Origin: Odontesthes bonariensis
Taxonomy: Eukaryota > Chordata > Actinopteri > Atheriniformes > Atherinopsidae
Assembly: GCF_027942865.1 (NCBI RefSeq)
Contig: NC_134507.1
Location: 36,323,711-36,387,710 of the forward strand
Length of the DNA: 64,000 nt
Reading direction: 5' to 3'
Positions 54,548-64,000 of this stretch are shown here, piece after piece. The notes below the pieces were generated by a model. It worked only from the letters and a program-made list of their open reading frames with translations, did no database searches and was not told the origin of the DNA. The translations under genes were made by a program, and so were the position numbers. Every line of letters begins with the position of its first letter. Within the stretch, counting starts at the first letter, position 1.

Positions 54548-56002
54548 AAACATGGAGCCCAAGAGGGATCCGGATGGCACTGCTGTAAGGACTGTGGGAA
54601 AGTTATCAAACGATCAAATCTGAGGTATCATCAGAGGCTTCATACTGGAGAGAAGCCATACAAATGTGACCAGTGTGGGGCAGCTTTCACTGCATTATGT
54701 CATCTAAAGAGACACCAACGTATTCACTCAGGAGAGAAGCCGTTCAGCTGTGGTCAGTGTGGGGCAGCTTTCACTACATTATCTAATCTAAAGACACACC
54801 AACGTAGTCACACAGGAGAGAAGCCTTTCAGCTGTGGTCAGTGTGGGGCAGCTTTCACTCAATTATGTGATCTAAAGAGACACCAACGTATTCACACAGG
54901 AGAGAAACCTTTCATCTGTGGTCAGTGTGGGGTAGCTTTCACTGCATTAGGTAGTTTAAAGAGACACCAACGTATTCACTCAGGAGAGAAACCTTTCATC
55001 TGTGGTCAGTGTGGGGCAGCTTTCACTGAATTAGGTCATCTAAAGAGACACCAACGTATTCACTCAGGAGGGAAACCTTTCATCTGTGGTCAGTGTGGGG
55101 CAGCTTTCACTGCATTAGTTAGTCTAAAGACACACCAACGTATTCACACAGGAGAGAAACCTTTCATCTGTGGTCAGTGTGGGGCAGCTTTCACTAGATT
55201 AGTTAGTCTAAAGACACACCAACGTAGTCACACAGGAGAGAAACCTTTCAGCTGTGGTCAGTGTGGGGCAGCTTTCACTGAATTAGCTAGTCTAAAGAGA
55301 CACAAACGTATTCACACAGGAGAGAAACCTTTCATCTGTGGTCAGTGTGGGGCAGCTTTCACTGAATTATCTGATCTAAAGAAACACCAACGTATTCACA
55401 CAGGAGAGAAACCTTTCATCTGTGGTCAGTGTGGGGCAGCTTTCACTACATTAGGTAGTGTAAAGTCACACCAACGTATTCACTCAGGAGAGAAACCGTT
55501 CATCTGTGGTCAGTGTGGGGCAGCTTTCACTACATTAGGTAGTCTAAAGACACACCAACGTATTCACACAGGAGAGAAGCCATACAGCTGTGGTCAGTGT
55601 GGGGCAGCTTTCATTGCATTATCTAGTCTAAAGACACACCAACAAAGTCACACAGGAGAGAAACCTTTCATCTGTGGTCAGTGTGGGGCAGCTTTCACTG
55701 CATCAGGTAATCTAAAGAGACACCAACGTATTCACACAGGAGAGAAACCTTTCAGCTGTGGTCAGTGTGGGGCAGCTTTCACTAGATTAGGTAGTCTAAA
55801 GACACACCAACGTATTCACACAGGAGAGAAGCCATACAGCTGTGGTCAGTGTGGGGCAGCTTTCATTGCATTATCTAGTCTAAAGACACACCAACAAAGT
55901 CACACAGGAGAGAAACCTTTCATCTGTGGTCAGTGTGGGGCAGCTTTCACTGCATCAGGTAATCTAAAGAGACACCAACGTAGTCACACTGCAGAGAAAT
56001 GA
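54548..56002 (+). CDS. C2H2 zinc-finger protein, last exon with 17 fingers
   Basis: The acceptor CTGTTATTGCAG ends at 54547 and the exon is open to TGA at 56000-56002. After a short linker (KHGAQEGSGWH) come 17 tandem 28-residue C2H2 fingers with TGEKP/SGEKP linkers. Finger 1 (CCKDCGKVIKRSNLRYHQRL) differs; fingers 2-17 share the CGQCGAAF frame. Helix positions -1, 2, 3 and 6 vary between fingers while the scaffold is nearly invariant, as in DNA-binding arrays under changing selection. Fingers 12-14 and 15-17 are a duplicate pair. The ATG at 54552 is out of frame, so the true start is in an upstream exon not identified (it would lie across the Gypsy element or farther left). No KRAB or other effector domain is visible. 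Likely a nuclear DNA-binding factor; target unknown. Confidence 0.85.
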   Translation, partial: KHGAQEGSGWHCCKDCGKVIKRSNLRYHQRLHTGEKPYKCDQCGAAFTALCHLKRHQRIHSGEKPFSCGQCGAAFTTLSNLKTHQRSHTGEKPFSCGQCGAAFTQLCDLKRHQRIHTGEKPFICGQCGVAFTALGSLKRHQRIHSGEKPFICGQCGAAFTELGHLKRHQRIHSGGKPFICGQCGAAFTALVSLKTHQRIHTGEKPFICGQCGAAFTRLVSLKTHQRSHTGEKPFSCGQCGAAFTELASLKRHKRIHTGEKPFICGQCGAAFTELSDLKKHQRIHTGEKPFICGQCGAAFTTLGSVKSHQRIHSGEKPFICGQCGAAFTTLGSLKTHQRIHTGEKPYSCGQCGAAFIALSSLKTHQQSHTGEKPFICGQCGAAFTASGNLKRHQRIHTGEKPFSCGQCGAAFTRLGSLKTHQRIHTGEKPYSCGQCGAAFIALSSLKTHQQSHTGEKPFICGQCGAAFTASGNLKRHQRSHTAEK

Positions 56003-56093
56003 TTTTCTTAAATCAACAACAATTTTCATGGCAGATAAGCAAACATTCACCTGGGACTCCCAGTGGAAGTCACACGTTAGATCTGGTTCTCAG

Positions 56094-56560
56094 TAGGGCT
56101 GGGCGATATATCGATATTTAAGATATATCGATATATTTTTAAATAAGATATGGAATAGACCATATCGCATATATCGATATAGTTCAAATATCGGAAATAG
56201 GTAATCTCAAGCTGATGTTTAAAAACGTTTTTCTTAAACTGAGCACTTTATTTTGTTATCTCTTTATATATAAATGCTGCCCTCAGAAAAAGATTTACCT
56301 ATTTTATTTTATTGGCCAATTTTATTTAAGATATTTTTTTTATTTAAATGTGCACCTTACGGAGCTTTGTTATACAGTGTTTATGTTTACATTTTATAGT
56401 GAGTTTTCAATAAATCTACTCGTATTTGGCTTTGACTTTGACTGAGCATTTAATTTCACAGCTCTCACTTTGCGGAAAAAATATCGGGATATATATCGTA
56501 TATCGATATTCAACCTAAATATATCGGGATATGACTTTTGGTCCATATCGCCCAGCCCTA
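56094..56560. mobile_element. hAT-type MITE with exact 8-bp duplication
   Basis: TAGGGCTGGGCGATAT at both ends (inverted), inner ATATCGATAT repeats. GTTCTCAG flanks it exactly (56086-56093 and 56561-56568). It lies about 90 bp after the zinc-finger stop, so probably in the 3' UTR. Confidence 0.9.
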
Positions 56561-56569
56561 GTTCTCAGT

Positions 56570-57500
56570 GAGTGTTTCCTGCTGAGATCCAGCCGTGTCT
56601 GATCAGTGCTGCAGTTTCTTGTTTTGCATTATTCTCTCCTCTTACTCAGACTACACCTGAAACTAATCAAAAGCAGGAAGCAGCACGAAGAATTGTCACA
56701 TCAGCCAACTCAAAGAAGTAATAACAAGTGCTTGAAAAAGGCAAATGAATGAAGGGACGTAAAAATGAGGAAAATACCCTCAGTCCCCAGAAGTCTTTCT
56801 GGGGTTCCTGCTCCCAAAGCACACTGAGCGCTGCTTCTGTGCTTCAGTGTTTTTCAGTAGTTTGTGTTCACTTTTTCCACCTCCGTAATGATCTGTAAAA
56901 CTGAAGGTTGTTGAAGAACACATTGCTGGATCCAAACAATAGTGTAATGTTCCAATTTGACCTCCTGGTGGCAGTGTCGTCTCACTGGGGATTTCTCATT
57001 GATTCTTTTAAAAGCAGGAATCAATGTCAGATATTCATGATCTGAAGGGGATGAACTCCTGTGCTTCTGCAGAATACCTGAGTTTCCTCCAGTGCCACCA
57101 TTAAGTTAGTGTTTTTCGCCATATATATTTATATTTACACTAACTTATAGATTTAATCTGCTGTAACTCCTGGTTAAATGGAGGTTTTCTTCTTTCTTTA
57201 ACTGCAGAATTCCACCGTAATATAATTCTAGTTCAAAAAATAAAATGATAAACTCATATATCAGCTTTAGTTATTTATAAATGTAGACTGATGATACAAA
57301 TTGGATGGAAGCTTTTGGCTCTGGATGAAATTTTTTGGGTTCAGGTGGAACCGAACCAGGTCAGCACCATTATCCCAGAATTCTTTGCATCTTCTTCAGA
57401 TTTTCTCTGTGAAAACAGAGACTTCTGAAGCATGTTTCTGAGCTGGTGTGGATGCTGCTGAAAGGACTTCTGCTTGTCACTCTGGTAGTTTTTCACATCT
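56570..57500. other. Intergenic stretch, no gene seen
   Basis: No recognised protein; possible remainder of the zinc-finger 3' UTR. No clear poly(A) signal could be chosen. Confidence 0.35.
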
Positions 57501-57554
57501 GTTATGATGTGTAACCGTAGCAACGGCAAAGTTGTTCACCTGTTGGTGCAGCTA

Positions 57555-57740
57555 ACTGAGCTTCACAAAAGCCCAAGAAATGGCTGGAAAAATACCCCAA
57601 ATCTGGATGAGCTGAAGAGGAGACGTCTAGGATGCAGAGCAGGAACAAACTGGAGGAAAAGGAGGAGGAAGTTTAAAGCATTTCTTCCCTCGATCATCAG
57701 GGGAAATGTGAGGTCACTGGTGGATAAGACAACTGCATGG
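57555..57740 (+). pseudogene. LINE ORF2 start (endonuclease N-terminus) fragment
   Basis: The frame carries RRLGCRAGTNWRKRRRKFKA and FLPSIIRGNVRSLVDK, the start of the endonuclease domain in fish L2/CR1-like LINEs (FLPSII.GNVRSL). It runs into the inverted-repeat arm at 57743. Confidence 0.6.
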
Positions 57741-57742
57741 AT

Positions 57743-59540
57743 CAACTACACACTGAAAGGTTGAATCCTAAAGTTTCTCTTTTCATTTTGGCTTGATAAA
57801 TCCCAGCCTGCTCTGAGCTGAATAACCTGCCCTTCCTTTCCTAACAGCCATCAGCATCCACAGGAGCTGAAGCCCCTCCCTCTGCTTCCAGAAGCTGCTC
57901 TGCATCTGCCTGAACCGCCCAATCACAGCTTCAGCCTCCTTTCTGAGCTGCTTCCATTCTTCTGTTTGGATGCTGAACTGCAGTCTTTATTTCTTTAGGA
58001 GCTTTCATCCCTCATCCTGACAAACTAAAAGCTGCTCAGTACCAGTTTGAGCCATTAAATCAGAGAATGAAACTTTCCACCTTAAAGCTTTTCACTCTTT
58101 GCTTTGGCCTCTAAAACCTGGAGACATTTAAACTCTTTGAGCAGCTCTCACAGGACTTGAACATATGATCTCCGAGTCCCAAAGCAGTTTATTGCCCATC
58201 TGAGCGATGCCTCTGCTGCTTTGTGCTGCTTTCTTGGCACTTTTTACCTGAGACTGATGGCCACAGACACTATCTTTTAGTCTTCCAACATGTTTCCTGT
58301 GAAGCAGCTTTGCTCATCAACTGTCTCTGGTTTGTTCAGCTGCTTGGTGTTCTGTCTCATGCTCTGTATCCCAATAAAGTCTCCGACTTGTTGGTTTCAA
58401 ACTTTGAAGACTGAGAAAAATTGAGTGGAAACTGGAAAAGGCTTGAACTCAGTCCCTATGAAAAGAAAATGAAAAGAGAAAGTTTAGGATTCAACCTTTC
58501 AGTGTGTAGTTGATCCATGTAGAAAGCTTTAAAGGATAAGACCGGTTTTTTGACATTGGGCCCTTGATTTCACATTATAACATGATGTTCTACTCACCCC
58601 TGCTTGTTGTTGGTCATTTGGAGCTGTTCCGAAGATATTCGCGAGGCGTCTGGCTGCTCTCTTGAGATATTCGGCCATGAAACGGTTTCCTATGGGCAAC
58701 GTTATACAGGCACAAACTATGCTGTTTATAATTTATTAATTACTCTACACTAGCACTGATAACGTGGAGGTGCGTCACTTACTTAAAAAAAATCCGGGTT
58801 ACTGTAATTTAGATTTTTTTTTTTTTGTCGTAAAGTGGGTGTTACTGACGTCCTCGTCGTGCTACTACCACAGACAGCCCACAGACCTGCTGCCTATTTA
58901 TTCATTCGGCTAAAATTCAAAATTACATTAACCCGGATTTTTTTAAGTAAGCGACGCACCTCCACGTTATCAGTGCTAGTGTACATTAATTAATAAATTA
59001 TAAACAGCATAGTTTGTGCCTGTATAACGTTGCCCATAGGAAACCGTTTCATGGCCGAATATCTCAAGAGAGCAGCCAGACGCCTCTCGAATATCTTCGG
59101 AACAGCTCCAAATGACCAACAACAAGCAGGGGTGAGTAGAACATCATGTTATAATGTGAAATCAAGGGCCCAATGTAAAAAAAACGGTCTTATCCTTTAA
59201 GGTGGAAAGTTTCATTCTCTGATTTAATGGCTCAAACTGGTACTGAACAGCTTTTAGTTTGTCAGGATGAGGGATGAAAGCTCCTAAAGAAATAAAGTCT
59301 GCTGTCCAGCATCCCAACAGAAGAATGGAAGCAGCTCAGAAAGGAGGCTGAAGCTGTGATTGGGTGGTTCAGGCAGATGCAGAGCAGCTTCTGGAAGCAG
59401 AGGGAGGGGCTTCAGCTCCTGTGGATGCTGATGGCTGTTAGGAAAGGAAGGGCAGGTTGTTCAGCTCAGAGCAGGCTGGGATTTATCAAGCCAAAATGAA
59501 AAGAGAAACTTTAGGATTCAACCCTTCAGTGTGGAGTTGA
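57743..59540. repeat. Large inverted repeat (arms 57743-58094 and 59197-59540)
   Basis: GGTTGAATCCTAAAGTTTCT through TTTCCACCTTAAAGC on the left is present inverted on the right, arms of about 345-352 bp with few differences. A shorter inverted piece (58470-58520) also matches the outer end. The spacer holds the foldback element at 58534-59196. Confidence 0.85.
58534..59196. mobile_element. TTAA-flanked foldback element
   Basis: The element begins AGGATAAGACCGGTTTTTTG and its right half is largely the inverse, with arms of about 270-300 bp. TTAA flanks it (58530-58533, 59197-59200). The same site without insertion survives in the other arm (58082-58090). A second, half copy lies at 35500-35909. 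Confidence 0.85.
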
Positions 59541-59764
59541 ACAGCTCAGGCTGTCGGCTGAAAGCTCTGAGCCTCCGAGAACGTGGAAACTACGACCAGA
59601 CCACTTTTAAAGTTGGTATACTTTCAGAAAAGAATTATATCTATATCTACACATATCTCAGAAGAAATTAAAATCTATTTCAAGATTGATTCAAATTGTC
59701 TTTATTAGATTTCTCAGAATCTGCCGGACTACAAACCCTGCAAATGTAGACCAGAGCATTTTCC

Positions 59765-61560
59765 ACCAGAGCAGGGGCGGATCTAGAAAAATATTTATGG
59801 GGTGGCAAGAGGGGGGCAGGAATTTTTGAGGGGTGGCAACATATGGCAGATGTATATATACTGAATTTAATCAATTTGATAAGAAATAATATGTACACAC
59901 TACGCAAGGGCACAGGCTGCCATTTACAAACTCATACAGACAAATTTAGTTTGTTTCCGGACAGTTTTATAATGTATATACAAAAGAGATAACAATAACA
60001 ACAACACCGTTTACACCAGTGTCACATTTTAAACATTTTTTTCTCACACTTTAGGTTTTATTAAAGGTGATATCAGATTTTCTATGTTTCCATAACAAAG
60101 ATATAAATACATAAATGTGCAGCTTCTTTGAGGTCATCATTTTAACAGCTTTGTAAAGGCTCACCAGTGAGCATAAAATGAAGTTGTCATGCCTATAACA
60201 GTTGAATGCAGCGATTTCCATGTTGCTCAGCAAAACGCTTCACAAACTTATCTAGATCTGATGCTTTTGTGCGTTTTGACTCAACGCTGAGTACAGTCAA
60301 ACTCAATAGTCTCTTTTCTGTCATAGTAGACCGCAAATATAAGTCTTTATGAGCCTGAGAGATTAAAAACTTTGCTCACAGGATGCACTGCTCACAGGTA
60401 AAACAACTGCTATTTTACACAATCTGAACAACTCATAAAAAACATCCTGGTATGGGTCCAAAAACTGAGCAAACTCCATGAGAGTGGTAGGACACTCCTT
60501 TTCCCCCTTTTTTCTGTCTAGTTTCTCCTCATCTGATGAACTCATGTTTGAGATCCTCAATATTTGAATCATAAGCTTCAGCCAATAACAGAACAGCCTC
60601 CTCCCTCAGAAAAGTTGGACTTGATGGATTTAGTGCCTGGACACCCTGCATAATGTTACAATTTGTGTTCGAAAATCTTCTTCCAATTTGTCCAACCATG
60701 TTATCCAGAACCGGATAGTACACAGAGACACAAAACGTGTTTGCTATCTGGAACAACATACTGTCCCAAGGTGTGGTGGACGACAGTATCCTGAAGCGCC
60801 TTCGTTGTCTGTCTCGGCCTCGTTGGTTTTCGCTGAGTCGTGTCAATGTTAATTTGTTGACATAAATCAAGTGTTTCACTCCACATTTCCTCAAAAGAGG
60901 CTTGACTACGGTACTGGACCAGTGTCTCTTTAAGTGCTTCATTAAGTTCTACAGCCTTAGCATGGTCCACTGTTTTAGACTGGAGCATGTCTGATAAAAA
61001 TGTGGAGTCACTCAGGACCTTTCTGAACAGAACAAGAGATCCAGCTAAATTCAGATCAATTTGAGCCAACATCCCTCTTGCTTCACCAGCTCTCTGTGGA
61101 TGGTTCTCAGATCTCTTCAGGCACCTTCAAGGCAACCTCTCCAGAACATTGAGACATGCTGTGGGCCTACAGGCCCAACGTGTATCACTTAGCCGTTGGA
61201 GTTCCCTTGGTGCACCATCAAACATCTCATGCACTTCCAGCCATTTGTTATGTACATAAGACCCAGAGATGAAAACAGTCAGTCCTTCCAATCATGAGAA
61301 GAAGTTTCCTGCATCTGCCACACTTTTCACAGCATCTGCTATAACCAAGTTCAAGCTACAGTGAGCATAGAAGGCATGTTTGGCTACTTCTTTTGTTTTT
61401 GCTTGAACACCTGCATGTGCCATCGTAGCCTACAAGGTTTTTCTTGTACTCCAGGAAGCATATCATCCTGTTACTTAAAGCAGCAGCATCCAGGTGCTCT
61501 GCCACTTCAAACTCCAGAAAGCTCTCATGAACCACACCGTTGTAAAAATATCTCATTTGC
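59765..61560 (-). pseudogene. hAT transposase (ZMYM/DUF4371-like), degraded
   Basis: From right to left: MRYFYNGVVHESFLEFEVAE and VGYDGT (61556-61400), HCSLNLVIADAVK-type text near 61350, then EMWSETLDLCQQINIDTTQR and the segment with LPVSSASCEQSF at 60363-60400, the C-terminal dimerisation motif. Frames change several times. The left terminus CAGGGGCGGATCTAGA (59773-59788) fits a hAT end. The right terminus was not found. Confidence 0.75.
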
Positions 61561-61561
61561 T

Positions 61562-62205
61562 CTTTTTTCTGAACATCTTTTCTGACTCAGTCTGATGATG
61601 TCATCATGTTACTGTGATCATGTGATGAAAGTTATCTTTTATCTTTTTCAGCTTGTTTAGGCTTGTTGCTGCATCAGTGTTAAAATAAGAATAAATGTTT
61701 CAGTAAATGTTCAAATGTACTCATTATTTTTGCACTTTGTTGCTGTTGTTTTGCCAATAAATGATTGTACTTCTAACTCTCTGTGTTGTGTATTTATTTC
61801 CATGTTCCTCAGCATGGAACAGGGAACGTTCCCTCCCTGAGAGGAAAGTCGTGTCAGATATCATGTTTTTCTATCATTCTATGAGCTGTGAGGCCAAACA
61901 GCAAAAGACTGCAGGTTTTTCTCAGGGTTGAAGGTTGTTTTTGTCACTTTTCTGCCACAAGAGGAAAACAGCACAGCTTCATCCACAGGAACCTCCCTCA
62001 TGAAACTGTTGGTGGCCACAGAAGTGCTTTAAATTAAAGGCCAAACTGAAGCTAAAGTAATGATGACAACACTGATAATCTAATGACTTGGATCCAAAGG
62101 GAAAGTTCCCATGAGCCTTTGCAGTCAGCATGAAGCAGCCCATGGTCAGAGCCTCCTCTGACCATGGGCTGCTTCATGGCTGTATGTGGCCCTGCTTCAT
62201 GGCTG
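61562..62205. other. Intergenic stretch, no gene seen
   Basis: Only a short inverted repeat, CAGCCCATGGTCAGAG and CTCTGACCATGGGCTG (62136-62171), stands out, followed by two direct copies of GCTTCATGGCTGTATGTGGC (62171-62216). Confidence 0.5.
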
Positions 62206-62212
62206 TATGTGG

Positions 62213-62358
62213 CCCTGCGATGGACTGGCGGCCTGTCCAGGGTGTACCCCGCCTCTTGCCCATTGACCGCTGGGATAGGCTCCAGCCCCCCCGCGACCCG
62301 ACTGACGGATTCAGCGGTATAGATAATGAATGGATGGATGATATAGATGAGAAGACAT
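62213..62358 (+). mobile_element. Rex3/RTE-like LINE 3' tail
   Basis: CTGCGATGGACTGGCGGCCT, GTACCCCGCCTCTTGCCC, GGGATAGGCTCCAGCCCC and a terminal ATGGATGGATGA repeat form the well-known 3' end of fish RTE-type LINEs. Coding part absent. Confidence 0.8.
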
Positions 62359-62391
62359 AGTTTATGTGTGTGAAAACAGCATTATGTTGGG

Positions 62392-62475
62392 AATAAAATA
62401 ACTGCACAGTCAAATAGCCACTTAATATTTATGTTACAGTGTAAAACATGATCAAAATGAGACTCCATGCCGAGG
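62392..62475 (-). mobile_element. Harbinger-derived scrap
   Basis: The minus strand repeats the 75 bp downstream of the Myb-like exon at 21099-21180 (CCTCGGCATGGAG, TTTGATCATGTTTTACACTG, TAAGTGGCTATTTGACTGTG) with few differences. Confidence 0.75.
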
Positions 62476-62907
62476 TCCCACTGCTTTATCCACCATCAGT
62501 GGATCATTTTCACACTCACCAGGTTCCCAGGACTTGGCATGGGAATTGTTAGAAATTGACCAATTCCGGTTCCATTATCGATGTCGCTTATAGATTCTCA
62601 TCCAGTTATATACAGTGCAAATATAGTACAAATGTCTTTGGCTGCAGAAACACTTTCATTTCAAGTATGCAGCAACATCTGATGTATTTTGGTCTCAGTC
62701 CTTTGGCTTTTCCTGCCTGGATGAAAGGGGGAGCTGCAGGTATGCGGGAGCCTCTGATCCTGAACGTCCCAGAGATAATCAGCTTCAATCCTTTCTCCTG
62801 GAGTTGTGTTTCCTGCAGCTGGAACTGTGTGTGTTTGTTTTCAGAGTCTCCAGCAGAGCCAGATGTCCTCTATTCTTCACTGAGGTAGTCCACCAGTCCA
62901 ACCACTG

Positions 62908-63519
62908 ATGTCCAGCTGCTGGGACCAGTTTGCTGCACCAAACCACCAGTTTAGCTTCATGAATGGATCAGAATCTGACAACAAGCCAAAGCTGTTTAAT
63001 GTCCTCAGAGACTTTCCCGTTATTCATGTTGTATTAATGAGTTCTGGACTCAGCTGCTGTTATCTCAGCAGCACTCTGCTTTCTTTGAAGACGAGCCAGA
63101 GAAGAGCTCCTGCTTCGCCACCCAAGGACCCAGCAAAGGATTCAGCCACAGCAGCCACAGCAGCACCTCCAGCATCCCGAACACAGGATTTAGCAGCTCC
63201 ACCATCGCCTTCACCACGGGCCTCACCACAGGCCTGGGACCCACCTGCTGCATCTACACCCTCCAGAGATGTTTCACCATCGTTCTCTTCTCCACCGTCA
63301 CCCAGGAGATTTCCTGATCACCTTGAAAGCTTGGTGAAATCGGGGATTAAAATGGTTCCTCTCACGCCAAACATGGCAAGATCAAGAATTCTATCCTCAA
63401 AGAAGCATCGAGCCCCTCTCCCTCCCCAGCCTACTCCATCGACCAAAGCCCCCCCAGCTTGGCCCCCACCACCGGTGCCCACAGCTGTCATTTCCAACAG
63501 CGTCAATGCTGTTGTCTAG
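62908..63519 (+). CDS. Hypothetical Pro/Ser/Ala-rich frame (uncertain)
   Basis: 203 codons from ATG 62908 to TAG 63517-63519. The second half is Pro/Ser/Ala-rich (PPKDPAKDSATAATAAPPAS), ending MARSRILSSKKHRAPLPPQP. I recognise no family. It immediately precedes a LINE endonuclease and could be a 5' coding part of that LINE. Confidence 0.3.
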   Translation: MSSCWDQFAAPNHQFSFMNGSESDNKPKLFNVLRDFPVIHVVLMSSGLSCCYLSSTLLSLKTSQRRAPASPPKDPAKDSATAATAAPPASRTQDLAAPPSPSPRASPQAWDPPAASTPSRDVSPSFSSPPSPRRFPDHLESLVKSGIKMVPLTPNMARSRILSSKKHRAPLPPQPTPSTKAPPAWPPPPVPTAVISNSVNAVV

Positions 63520-63550
63520 GACACTAAGGGCCTCTAAGGGCACATAACAA

Positions 63551-64000
63551 GGAAGCTAAAGAGCTCACTGCTGTCCTTGAAATGTTTGGTCTAACTCAGC
63601 ATGTGACTGAGCCCACCCACAACAGAGGGCACACTCTAGATGTGCTCATTTCAAGGGGTGTTGTTATTTCAAACGTGAATGTCGTCGATGTTGCTTTATC
63701 TGATCATTTCTGTGTTTTCTTCGACCTATCTACTTTACCCAAAACACCAGCTGGGTCTGCAGTCGTTCGGGGAAGACTCATAAATGACAGAACAGGGACA
63801 CAGTTTATGGAAATGATTAGGTTTGAGAACACCCTGTGTTCTGATGTTGATGATCTGTTGAACTCTTACACATCAAGTCTCTTAAATGTTTTGGATACCA
63901 TTGCTCCTGTCAAGGTTAGAATGGTTAAAAGTAGGTAAAGGGCGCCATGGAGGAAAGAAGAGTCGGTCAGGGCACAGAAAAGGGAGTGCGGAGATGGCGC
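63551..64000 (+). pseudogene. L2-like LINE endonuclease, open at the window edge
   Basis: The frame reads KELTAVLEMFGLTQHVTEPT, HNRGHTLDVLISRG and ALSDHFCVFF, the end of an APE-type endonuclease (SDH motif intact), then the linker with TIAPVKVRMVKSR and a stop TAA near 63937. The catalytic N-terminal half is not in the preceding bases. The element continues past 64000. Confidence 0.7.

Noticed and set aside
54600..55990. Regular 84-bp repeats resembling a CRISPR array
   Set aside because: They are C2H2 finger codons in one open frame in a vertebrate genome.

Overview
This is nuclear DNA from a vertebrate, almost certainly a teleost fish. Genes are intron-split with GT-AG junctions, there is a vertebrate-type U1 snRNA, and the space between genes is packed with fish-style repeats: an L2-like LINE with its terminal ACATT repeat, a Rex3/RTE-like tail, Harbinger, hAT, ISL2EU-like and TTAA-targeted DNA elements, BEL/Pao and Gypsy LTR elements and a tRNA-derived SINE. 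No prokaryotic feature, CRISPR array or organelle gene was seen. The species cannot be named from the sequence.

Layout. 1-1620: 3' end of a gene whose last exon carries a cysteine-rich 'RPICD' domain. 1620-4800: a short tandem array of U1 snRNA units (one full-length U1, two half copies), one spacer split by a truncated LINE. 4800-5930: a CCAAT-box array and a duplicated block, a likely promoter region. 5930-12900: a complete ten-exon gene (1,668 codons), the full-length paralogue of the first gene. Its C-terminal half has Asp, Asp and Glu motifs resembling an RNase-H-fold (DDE) transposase. 13440-14900: hAT element with a BED-finger exon. 15227-19320: ISL2EU-like element with a THAP gene on + and a P2X7-C-terminal-like zinc-domain gene on -. 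20200-21100: LINE remnant and Harbinger Myb-like exons. 22250-23370: broken HIPK-like kinase on -. 23500-24915: two abutting TTAA-flanked elements. 26540-33340: several TIR elements. 34280-38790: P-element/THAP9-like, hAT and ISL2EU-like fragments. 40499-41031: TTAA element. 41213-41532: EQNQ-repeat candidate exon. 42171-50179: a BEL/Pao element on -, cut by at least five later insertions. 50900-51730: LINE endonuclease fragment. 52146-54231: rearranged Gypsy with 5' LTR. 54548-56002: a 17-finger C2H2 zinc-finger exon. 56094-59540: hAT MITE, LINE fragment and a large inverted repeat holding a foldback element. 59700-61560: hAT (ZMYM-type) transposase pseudogene on -. 62200-64000: RTE tail, Harbinger scrap and an L2-like LINE endonuclease running off the right edge.

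Only four units look like possible host or active genes: the U1 copy at 3019-3182, the two related 'RPICD' genes, and the zinc-finger exon. Everything else recognisable is mobile DNA, and several insertions can be dated relative to each other because they sit inside one another or because an empty copy of the target lies in the same window. The most interesting system is the multi-exon transposase-like gene family at the left end. The second is the ISL2EU-like elements, which carry accessory domains unusual for a cut-and-paste transposon.
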